DNA of 64,000 nt from Gordionus sp. m RMFG-2023 (Eukaryota; Nematomorpha; Gordioida; Chordodea; Parachordodidae), in the NCBI RefSeq assembly GCF_954871325.1, contig NC_088775.1:26079561-26143560 (forward strand), written 5' to 3'. The translations under genes and the position numbers were made by a program. How positions within the stretch are numbered: position 1 is the first letter of the stretch; every line of letters starts with the position of its first letter. Positions 23,301 to 35,300 of the stretch are shown here, one piece after another. The notes beneath the pieces were generated by a model. The model made no database searches, was not told the origin of the DNA, and was given only the letters and a program-made list of their open reading frames with translations.

Positions 23301-26300
23301 ATATTGAAGAAATTTTTCAGGAGAAAAAAGGCTTTATGGGAGGGGAGAAGGGAAAATAGGTGAGCCAACTCATTAAGGGTTTCGAGTGTAGATTGTAGGA
23401 AGGATGATATGGCTGTGTGTCCACCAACGGGAGCACCTAAGTGAGATAATTCCTCCAGAGTAATCTGTTTGAAATTATGAAAATTGTTTTCTGATAAATT
23501 AATTGGAATGAATTCTGATTTTTCATGGTTGATTGATAGACCAATGGATAGCCCTGCATCCTTGATTATCATTACAGTTTTATTGATTTCGTCGTTTGGA
23601 CCACAAAGGATTCCATCATCGATGTACCATGCATGCAATGATAATGAACATGCCTCGTTAATAGATTTAACAATTTCATTGATCCCTAAACAGAAAAATA
23701 AAGAACCTAAAGGATCTCCCTGTTGTATGCCCTCAATCGAAGGAATTTTATAGGTATCAAATTGGAGAGTGGAAGGCTGTTGATAGCATGAATAAAAGAA
23801 TTTAGTGTAACCAGGAAAGAGAATACTCGATGAGCTCAGAAAGGAATTCCGAGAAAGAGTGTTATAAGCATTGTTGAAGTCGATTTTGACTAAAGATTCG
23901 TTGGTTGGCTGGGTTTCTAGGTGTATTCTCGTTAGATGAACATCAGCTTCACAGCCGCCAGGTATACCAACACCAAGTTGGAAAGGACTTAGTATATTTG
24001 AAGCTTCATGCTTTATTCGAGAGGAAATCATTTTAGCTACTAAACGACGAAAGGTCGAGCCAATTGCAATCGGTCTTAAATCATTATTGGGTTTTTGAAG
24101 GACTATTAGCCTGGCACCGAAAAGAATAGGGGAAACAAAAGTTGGCACATCACCTTTTAAGATTTTGTTGCAAAAGTTTGTAATTTTGGAAAGAATTGAA
24201 GTTTGAGAACATATAGAGGGGGAAGTAATGTCCTAGAGAAATATAGGACGGATTCCATCAAGGCCATGTGCTGAATCTATATGAAAAGAAAGGATAGCTT
24301 TCCTCACTTCATCAGTGAATTGTGATGCGCATGTAGAGTGAGGCTGTAGAGATATAGGTGTTATAGTTGTAGAAGGGTGTTTTTTGCAGAGCTTCAAGTA
24401 TGTGTCGTTTGAAGGTTCAGCGAATGAGTCTTGAGTCGAAACCAATCTAAGTGCACCTTTGGTGTTAAGATTGTCAATTTTTTAGTGATTAAATTGGCCT
24501 TCAGCTCGATAGCAGAGGGTTTCATGGTTCTGGACATGAGTTTCTCGAAGCCATTCCATCCGCGAACTTACAATTACAATTGACCCGAAATGAGCTAACT
24601 CATGCTATAGGCATCCCTTTAAATTGCTTAGTAACCCAACCCCACATCTGTGGCGGCTGCAGTTCTGCTGTTTTGAGTAATGGAAGACATAGTCTACATT
24701 GTCGTTCATGTAAAGGCCGCATCGTTAGACATAACATTTGCAATTCTATAATTCTTAGAGCTCTGAGATCCGTTCAAATTCCTTCTATTCTCGAACCCTC
24801 TGGTCTTTTCAGATCTTATGGGAAACGGCCTGACGGGATCTCTCAAATTCCCTTGAAGCGAGGTCAATTCTTGGTCTGGGATTACTCTTGTATTGATCCA
24901 TTGGCTCCTTCCAATCAATCTCTTAACATTCTGGAGAACAAGGAGCTTCTAAAAATTGCAAAATATTCAGAGATATCCCAAGATCACTTATTCATTCCCA
25001 TCATTTCCACTACCTTGACTACCTTTGGGAATCGTGCTCTTTCTTTCTTCAAGGAACTTAGATCGCTAATCCGCAAACTAACAGAACCTCGTGAAGGCTT
25101 CTTCTTAAGACAAAGACTCTCAATAGCAATTCACAGGGCTAATTACATCAGCTTCATTGGCAGCCTCATCTCACATGATGATTAGAATATATTTTATATA
25201 ATTTTAATCGCGTTATATAAATTTTATAATATTTATAACTATATATTTTCTCGAATATAATGTACATGTGATTTCATTAAAAATAATAAATAAAGTCATC
25301 TATCAAATTAAAAATCTATAATAAAAAAATTAAAAATTTAAGATCTACATATATCAAGATATATTCTCTGACTGATATAAAGATTTTCCTTGGGGTCGCC
25401 TAAGATATAAGAGAGGTTCCCCCTCCCCCAAACATTTTAGAAAAAGTGATGTATCATAAATGGTAAAATTCAAAGTTTCAATGTTATAAGCAAGGATGAT
25501 AAAAGTAAACATATATTTAATAGATATAATTTAAATTTTAGGAGCCAAAAAAATTGGTGACTGGTATTATGGGATTAAACCCCTATATCAATGTTTTCAT
25601 CAGAGTTAATTTTTAAAGGGGCTCAGTAAGGTATGCAAAACATAAGGCCCTAAATCTTCAAGTCATAACGCTGAAAACATTATACCTCCCAAGGAAATAT
25701 GAAGATGTTAAAACCGCAATCTACTGTTGTTCTCATTCAATAAACGCTAGAACCTGTAGGAATCAATACCTTAAAAAGCAAATGTCCAGATAAAATAAAA
25801 GTCACTTCTTGAGCTAGAGGACTACCTCAAGCTTATGACTATACTTGTATGAACTCATTCGCCAAGTCAAATCAACATATCTCTTCAATCAAAGCTACAG
25901 AAACTTCGAAATGTCTCAAAAATTCTTTCCTAAAAAATGACATATTTTTATCTTTTGTCATTTCCGCTCTAGGTAACTATGGCATTGAAATATTACTTTT
26001 CTCAAAATTTTAAGGTAAAAAAAAACCTCTCTTATATTTTCTGTGACCCTAAGAAAAAAGGAAAACCTTTACCTCAGGCAGAGAATATCTCTTGATATGT
26101 CCAATTGCATATTCATTCAAGGATCTTATGCCTCTATAATATTTTAATTTTTCATATTTTTTTTATATTTACATTTTACAGATTTTTTTTTCATATTTTT
26201 CAATTTTTGTCATATAGTTTTTTATATATTGCTAATTTAAATAATTTAACTTTATATATATATATTTTTTAATGTTTTACTTTTAAAGAATAAAAATATT

Positions 26301-29300
26301 TTAAAAAAATAAATTTTTAATTATCGAAATTGAAATGAAAAAGTCAAAAAATCAGATATTAGCAAAACTTAACTTTTCAAGTAAATTAAATTCTGATCAA
26401 ATAAAAAAGTGTCGCGTTATCAAATGACTGTGTGATAAAGTATCATTGTGTTCGTCGTAATAAAATGTCGTGTGAGACAATGTGGCGTGATAAAGTGTCA
26501 CCAAATCATATTTAATGTAATACACCTCCAGTCATGGGCTGTAATGAAATTCATTGAAATTAGAGGTATTAAATATTTTAGCTACTCTTGTATTTTTTAT
26601 AAATACTCATGTTTAATGTTAACCCTTTATTTTACGTAGGCCATTGTCACAGTCATAGTCTAATAAGAAAATTTCAGAAAAATCAGAAATAAAATTTTGA
26701 ACTAACAATCCCATTTTACTTACATGACTTCCTTTTTACCTCTGAATTATAGTTCACATCTTAATTTACATATTGTGGCCGCATAATCATTTTCATAGTT
26801 AAATGCGAAACATTTTCATATCATTTCTATGTCAAGATCACACGATAGAGAAAAGTTTTATTTTTGAAATGGATTAATTCCTTTTATTACATTAGAGAAA
26901 AATTATAATTTAACTTAATAAATTCGTGTTAATCAAAAAGAGGGGGAATTATTTTTTATTTAAATTAATATGCTCATTGAGAATATGTGATTTATTATAA
27001 TGAGGACGTAAGGATTAATATTGAAAATCCAAGGAAAAATAAAAAAATCTAATAATATTCACTGAAGAAATTATTTTTAATAATTCTATATGATAGAATA
27101 CGATATTTATAACAAAATGGCAATTTTAGCAAATTATTTATAAATAACTAAATAATTAATATTACTTTATAATTATATACTAAAATTAATTTGTTTTATT
27201 AAGCACTTAGAATAAAATATAAAGATCAAAGGAAAATTATAATCCTCTGCTCTAAATTTTTATAAAAAATGTTCATCGAATTTTTTAATTAAAAATTGCA
27301 AGAAAAAAATGGTCATCTTTGCATGCCAGTATCAATTGTTTCATATGATGATCGATCCCTTCAAAAAAATAATAATTTCATTATTTTACAAGGAAAACGA
27401 AATAGAATACTATATTATTTCCAAGAATAATTATTCTTTTAAAATATATTAAATTAAGGAGATGTTTCTTTATTTTAATAGAACCCTTCTATCGCATGAA
27501 CATGTTGAAAGATTGTTTCTTTGACAGGTGTATAATTTATAAGCCTATAATAGATGGCGATTACATGAAACTCTTAATATTGATAGTTAAGAAAGTTTCA
27601 TATGTTATTTCTTCTTATATATATATATATGTGTATATGTGAAGAGCATCCATTTTTTCCAGGGTTATGGACCATTATATTTTTAAATGTCATTTGTTAA
27701 TACAATGATATAAGCTAACCTACTTAGTTAAAAGCCTTAATTTTTGTTTTGCATTAAGTTAGACTAATTATTTGCTATTCTATAAAATTGGTTATCTGAT
27801 ATCATTAATATAATGAGTGTAATATCATTTATTGATTATAATAATTTCACTATTTAATTAGTTCAAATAACTTGATAAATGCATTGATATCACCATTATA
27901 ACTGGATGGTGAAATTAGACAATCATTATTTAGAATCTTTATAGTTACAGAAATTCCATGTTTCCTTGAACGCTAATAACTTTATCAAGATTTTACCATG
28001 GTATATATATTCCGGAAGACATAAATAAAATTATTAAAGTATTATAAAAATTATAAATATTTGCATAGAGATCTGCTAATCACAGCACGTTAAGATTTAT
28101 TCATAAGTAGTCCGGTCTGGCGGCTAAACATTTTTTACCAATTCCCCAACGCTGCACGTTTAAATTTAAAGACAAATTAGGCCCGGCCTGCTAAAATTTT
28201 GCAAAAATTTCCACACAGGCCCTTGAATCTGAATTTTTAACTATCATATTTTTCATGTTTATATCTAATTCTTTCCCAATGTCAATTAAGGATCCTATTA
28301 TATCTCTACTATATGGCAATCTTTTTAAAAAAACCGTTAAATTAATTGTGTTTTGATATCTGTATTATGTATTTATAATTGGAACATATAATAAATAACT
28401 TGTTCAATTTTCTGTGAATTGATATTTTATTTATGGATCTCAGAAATAAACATATGTAATTTATTTTTAAATAGTATCATTCAAAATCAAAGTATTGGCT
28501 TCGAATTCGAAAAAATATATCAAAATTAATGCTCAGGTCTAGTGTTGTTAATCGGCTTAGCCGAGTCGGCTCGAACAGAGCTCACCCAAATTTTGGGTCG
28601 TTTTTTTCGACTCCAACTCAAAGTTTTGGTCGTTTTTTACGACTTCGACTCGAGTTCAAGCCGAAAAAAACGACTTCGACCCAAAATATGGGTCGTTTTT
28701 TTTGACTCCGACCCAAGTCCAAGCCGAAAAAAACGACCTCGACCCAAAATATGGGTCGTTTTTTACGACTCCGACTCAAAATTTGGGTTGTATTTTTCGA
28801 CTCAAACTTGAAATTTAGGTCGTATTTTTTGACTCAAACTAGAAGTTTGGGTCGTATTTTTCGACTCAAACTTGAAGTTTGGGTCGTATTTTTCGACTCA
28901 AACTTGAAGTTATATTTTTCGACTCCAACTTGAAGTTTAGATCGTATTTTTCGACTCCAACTCAAAGTTTGGGTCGTTTTTCTGACTCAGACTCAAACAT
29001 CGGGTCGTTTTATTCAATCCGACCCAAAATATGGATCGTTTTTTTTAAAGACGCCTTAAAGTTAGGGTTGCTTTTTTTCACCTAACCAAATATCTAGATC
29101 ATTTTTTTCGACCAAAAGTCAAATAACATTTAGTAGATATTAATATTATAGGCGGGAAAGTTTCTTAAAGCTTCTTTAAATTATAACGCTCTGATTTAAC
29201 TATTCCATCATAGTTATTTTTTAAAAATTTTTAAGTAAAGATGTACCATAGAAAAGAGCCATTTGTTATGATGGTTATTTTTGAACTTTTTTAAATGAAT

Positions 29301-32300
29301 TAGATAAAAATATATATTGTAGACATGTTAAATCAAAATTTCAGTGAAGATGTATCATAGATAAGTGACAATTGTCATAATCGACATTTTTGAACTTTTT
29401 TGAGTTTTTTTATAGCAAATTGCTAAAAATATATATTCTGAACATGTTAAATTAAAAATTCAGTGAGGATGTATCATAGATAGGTGACAATTGTCATAAT
29501 CGTTATTTTTGAACTTTTTTCAATTTTTTTAAAGGAAATAGCTAAAAATATATATTCTAAACATGTTAAATTTAAAATTCAGTGAGGATATATCATATAT
29601 AGGTGACAATTGTCATAATCGCTATTTTTGAACTTTTTCAAATTTTTTTAAAGGAAATAGCTAAAAATATATATTCTAAACATGTTAAATTTATAATTCA
29701 GTGAGGATGTATCATAGATAGGTGACAATTGTCATAATCGTTATTTTTGAACTTTTTTCAATTTTATTAAAGGAAATAGCTAAAAATATATTTTCTAAAC
29801 ATGTTAAATTAAAAATTCAGTGAGGATGTATCATAGATAGGTGACAATTGTCATAATCGCTATTTTTGAACTTTTTCAAATTTTTTTAAAGGAAATAGCT
29901 AAAAATATATATTCTAAACTTGTTAAATTTAAAATTCAGTGAGGATGTATCATAGATAGGTGACAATTGTCATAATCTTTATTTTTGAACTTTTTTCAAT
30001 TTTTTTAAAGGAAATAGCTAAAAATATATATTCTAAACATGTTAAATTAAAAATTCAGTGAGGATGTATCATAGATAGGTGACAATTGTCATAATCGTTA
30101 TTTTTGAACTTTTTTCAATTTTTTTAAAGGAAATAGCTAAAAATATATATTCTAAACATGTTAAATTAAAAATTCAGTGAGGATGTATCATAGATAGGTG
30201 ACAATTGTCATAATCGCTATTTTTGAACTTTTTTCAATTTTTTTAAAGGAAATAGCTAAAAATATATATTCTAAACATGTCAAATTAAAAATTCAGTGAG
30301 GATGTATCATAGATAGGTGACAATTGTCATAATCGCTATTTTTGAACTTTTTCAAATTTTTTTAAAGGAAATAGCTAAAAAAATATATCCTAAACATGTT
30401 AAATTAAAATATCAGTGAGGATGTATCACAGATAGGTGACAATTGTCATAATCTTTATTTTTGAAGTTTTTTCAATTTTTTTAAAGGAAATAGCTAAAAA
30501 TATATATTCTAAACATGTTAAATTAAAAATTCAGTGAGGATGTATCATAGATAGGTGACAATTGTCATAATCGCTATTTTTGAACTTTTTTCAATTTTTT
30601 TAAAGGAAATAGCTAAAAATATATATTCTAAACATGTTAAATTAAAAATTCAGTGAGGATGTATCATAGATAGGTGACAATTGTCATAATCGCTATTTTT
30701 GAACTTTTTCAAATTTTTTTAAAGGAAATAGCTAAAAAAAATATATCCTAAACATGTTAAATTAAAATATCAGTGAGGATGTATCACAGATAAGGGACAA
30801 AAAATGGTTATTATATATACGAGTAGTTAGGTACATAATAATCCTTAAGTGATAAAATGAGATGCTAATATATTTCTTGTAATTTTAATTTATAATAAAA
30901 TTCTTAAATATGTTATTGTCATAGACTGGGTTAGAAAATCAACTATCACATAAACTCATCTATGTTTTATTCATATTATATTTTTAAGTTTGAGGATATA
31001 AAAATATTTCCTTTTTGAAGTTACTAGTTAGGATAAAATTTACTTGGCACATCTTACAATGATATTTATACTTGTTTTTTTTTCGAGAATAAATTTTATG
31101 CGATATCTCATGAAGGAAATTACATATCATTGTAAAGAGAAATAACTTTGTATATATTATCTGCACCCATATCTTTTATATCAATCTCTATCGATGACAT
31201 TTTAAATTATATTGGAAACTAGATTGTGTAGATTTCTAAATATTAATTTAAAAGATTAAGATGCTAGAATTAATTATAGATATATCTTAATAATTTGTAT
31301 ATGCATTTATTATTTAAAATCTCTCGTTTTAAGCCTATTTAGCAAGAAAAATATTGACTAATTCTGTAATTGATAATAGATATCTATACCTTTATATAAT
31401 CTATGAGAAAAATTGCTCTTATAATATTCTACTTAATAAAATAGTGAATAATTAACGCCTGAAAAAAAGTAAGCGCTTTATAACATGGTTCAAAGTTAAT
31501 CCCAGTATTAATTTTAATGTGTAATTTTTCTCAAGTGTTCAAAATTCTAAATCTTAATATCAAAAACTATTTTAGTTATCAATTTAAAGTCAAATAATAT
31601 TAAAACACTAATATTCTCCAGTATTCATAAAAAACAACAGCCTGAAACAAGAACACTAAGCTCAAAACATTTAAATATTTGATACATTTATAGTTTAAAT
31701 ATTTTTATTTAAATTATATATATTTATTAATGTACAAAAAATTTAATTTAACAATATATATAGATATAAAAATTATGTATAAAATTTATTATTCATGATA
31801 TTGATATCCCATGAATTTAAACATAAACACTGTTTAAGTGTTTCGGAGGCCATGCGATTTCTTTTATTTGTTACGGTGTCCACCCCTCTTGAGAAGACAC
31901 GCTCGCTCTCAACGGATGTACTTTGCTGCGACAAAAAATCTTTAGCCATCATGCAAAAGTACGGAAAACGCTCAGAATTACAGTACGACTTAAAAAAACT
32001 CGACTTAACACTACATTTTTGAAAAATATGGCTCGCCTAAATTACTAAATTATATTTAAAAAAATTCATATTTTATATTAAAAAAATGCATATGGAATCG
32101 CAAATACTTGTAAAAAAAATTACAAGTATTTTATTAGTTTAAAAATTCCATATGGAAGTGAAGTGACTATTTAAATTCTAAAATTAAAAAAGATATTTTA
32201 TTTTACTTGGCGTGGCACCAGCTAGACGGCAAATTTGTTGAGATTTTTTCTTTTCTTCATTGTTAGGGATAGGGATATGATTAATAATCATTTTTTTTAA

Positions 32301-35300
32301 CTTTCCAAATTTTTTTTATTATTTTTGAGGGTAGCCAAATTAAATTTTAATTTTTTTTTTTATTCATTTTTTGTTTTTAAAATTATAATTCAATTTTAGA
32401 GAGTAACATAAATTTTATTAATAAAAGTTGTCCAATTTTCAGGATTAGTCAATATTTTTCTTGCTAAATAGGGTTAAAACGAGAGATTTTAAATAATAAA
32501 TGCATATACAAATTATTAAGATATATCTATAATTAATTCTAGCATCTTATTTTAAATTAATATTTAGAAATCTACACAATCTAGTTTCCAATATAATTTA
32601 AAATGTCATCGATAGAGATTGATATAAAAGATATGGGTGCAGATAATATATACAAAGTTAATTCTCTGTACAATGATATGTAATTTCCTTCATGAGATAT
32701 CGCATAAAATTTATTCTCGAAAAAAAAAACAAGGTATAAATATCATTGTAAGATGTACCAAGTAAATTTTATCCTAACTAGTAACTTCAAAGAGAAAATA
32801 TTTTTATATCCTCAAACTTAAAAATATAATATGAATAAAACATAGATGAGTTTATGTGATAGTTGATTTTATAACCCAGTCTATGACAATAACATATTTA
32901 AGAATTTTATTATAAATTAAAATTACAAGAAATATATTAGCATCTCATTTTATCACTTAAGGATTATTATGTACCTAACTACTCGTATATATAATAACCA
33001 TTTTTTGTCCCTTATCTGTGATACATCCTCACTGATATTTTAATTTAACATGTTTAGGATATATTTTTTTAGCTATTTCCTTTAAAAAAATTTGAAAAAG
33101 TTCAAAAATAGCGATTATGACAATTGTCACCTATCTATGATACATCCTAACTGAATTTTAAATTTAACATGTTTAGAATATATATTTTTAGCTATTTCCT
33201 TTAAAAAAATTGAAAAAAGTTCAAAAATAAAGATTATGACAATTGTCACCTATCTATGATACATCCTCACTGAATTTTTAATTTAACATGTTTAGAATAT
33301 ATATTTTTAGCTATTTCCTTTAAAAAATTAAAAAAGGTTCAAAAATAACGAATATGACAAATGTCACCTATCTATGATACATCCTCACTGAATTTTTAAT
33401 TTAACATGTTTAGAATATATATTTTTAGCTATTTCCTTTAAAAAAATTTGAAAAAGTTCAAAAATAGCGATTATGACAATTGTCTATCTATGATACATCC
33501 TCACTGAATTTTAAATTTAACATGTTTAGAATATATATTTTTAGCTATTTCCTTTAAAAAAATTAAAAAAAGTTCAAAAATAACAATTATGACAATTGTC
33601 ACCTATCTATGATTCATCCTCACTGAATTTTAAATTTAACATGTTTAGAATATATATTTTTAGCTATTTCCTTTAAAAAAATTGAAAAAAGTTCAAAAAT
33701 AACGATTATGACAATTGTCACCTATCTATGATACATCCTCACTGAATTTTTAATTTAACATGTTTAGAATATATATTTTTAGCTATTTCCTTTAAAAAAA
33801 TTGAAAAAAGTTCAAAAATAAAGATTATGACAATTGTCACCTATCTATGATACATCCTCACTGAATTTTAAATTTAACATGTTTAGAATATATATTTTTA
33901 GCTATTTCCTTTAAAAAAATTTGAAAAAGTTCAAAAATAGCGATTATGACAATTGTCACCAATATATGATATATCCTCACTGAATTTTAAATTTAACATG
34001 TTTAGAATATATATTTTTAGCTATTTCCTTTAAAAAAATTGAAAAAAGTTCAAAAATAACGATTATGACAATTGTCACCTATCTATGATACATCCTCACT
34101 GAATTTTTAATTTAACATGTTCAGAATATATATTTTTAGCAATTTGCTATAAAAAAACTCAAAAAAGTTCAAAAATGTCGATTATGACAATTGTCACTTA
34201 TCTATGATACATCTCCACTGAAATTTTGATTTAACATGTCTACAATATATATTTTTATCTAATTCATTTAAAAAAGTTCAAAAATAACCATCATAACAAA
34301 TGGCTCTTTTCTATGGTACATCTTTACTTAAAAATTTTAAAAAATAACTATGATGGAATAGTTAAATCAGAGCGTTATAATTTAAAGAAGCTTTAAGAAA
34401 CTTTCCCGCCTATAATATTAATATCTACTAAATGTTATTTGACTTTTGGTCGAAAAAAATGATCTAGATATTTGGTTAGGTGAAAAAAAGCAACCCTAAC
34501 TTTAAGGCGTCTTTAAAAAAAACGATCCATATTTTGGGTTGGATTGAATAAAACGACCCGATGTTTGAGTCTGAGTCAGAAAAACGACCCAAACTTTGAG
34601 TTGGAGTCGAAAAATACGATCTAAACTTCAAGTTGGAGTCGAAAAATACGACCCTAACTTCAAGTTTGAGTCGAAAAATACGACCCAAACTTCAAGTTTG
34701 AGTCGAAAAATATGACCCAAACTTCAAATTTAAGTCGAAAAATACGACCCAAATTTCAAGTTTGAGTCGAAAAATACAACCCAAATTTTGAGTCGGAGTC
34801 GTAAAAAACGACCCATATTTTGGGTCGAGGTCGTTTTTTTCGGCTTGGGCTTGGGTCGAAGTCGAAAAAAACGACCCATATTTTGGGTCGAAGTCGTTTT
34901 TTTCGGCTTGAACTCGGGTCGAAGTCGAAAAAAACGACCCAAACATTGAGTCGGAGTCGAATAAAACGACCCGAGCTTTGGGTCGGGGTCGCGACTCGCG
35001 GCGTTTTAACAACACTACTCAGGTCTATAATTTTCTATAAAATAGATAATATAATTTTTTTTTTATTTATAGATTTAATTTAGCTCTTATAATAAAAAGA
35101 AATTAGTTTATTATTGTTATTTACTGTTATTTCAAAGAATATTGATCAAATTCAAAATAGAGATTTGCTAGGCCCGGCCCTATTTTTTATTTACGAATTT
35201 CCCATCCTGAACCCGTGTCTGGCCGTTATAACTTTCTAAAAATTTATCCAGCCCGACTCATGGGCTAGGCTTTGCAAATCTCTTATATATATAAACTTCT

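Larger units (their letters stand above)
22838..25190. mobile_element. R2-like LINE copy 2 with inverted 5' part
   Basis: The upstream part of the element (start of RT to the end of the thumb) lies on the minus strand at 24485-22838. The downstream part (end of thumb, finger, endonuclease) lies on the plus strand from about 24490. Both pieces share the same 38 bases, in inverted orientation, at 22838-22875 and 24524-24561. An antisense 5' segment followed by a sense 3' segment with a short duplicated overlap is the structure that twin priming leaves in L1 insertions; a later inversion is the alternative. Confidence 0.7.
28540..35017. mobile_element. 6.48-kb palindromic (fold-back) hAT element
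   Basis: The element begins TAGTGTTGTTAA and ends with its inverse. CTCAGGTC is duplicated exactly at 28532-28539 and 35018-35025, the 8-bp hAT signature. The left arm (28540 to about 31365) and right arm (about 32445 to 35017) mirror each other over nearly their whole length. From the outside in, each arm has a GGGTCG/CGACCC array, a 119-bp tandem array and a shared unique stretch of about 0.5 kb. Arm lengths differ because the arrays have different copy numbers. The loop of about 1.1 kb holds a remnant of a hAT transposase C-terminus on the minus strand. No usable transposase remains, so movement would need a helper. It lies entirely in globin intron 1, and the exact duplication and similar arms suggest a fairly recent insertion. 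Confidence 0.9.

Noticed and set aside
28542-29085. Several open frames giving MGRFFRL- and FDSDSK-type repetitive peptides
   Set aside because: They are translations of the GGGTCG/CGACTC array in several frames, mirrored at 34476-35015; no start context and no known protein.
28560-29110. GGGTCG repeats considered as telomeric sequence
   Set aside because: The units are 30-40 bases with T tracts, alternate in orientation, and lie inside a transposon with a target duplication.
29253-30800. Regular array considered as a CRISPR
   Set aside because: The units are contiguous 119-bp tandem repeats with no variable spacers, in intron-bearing eukaryotic DNA.
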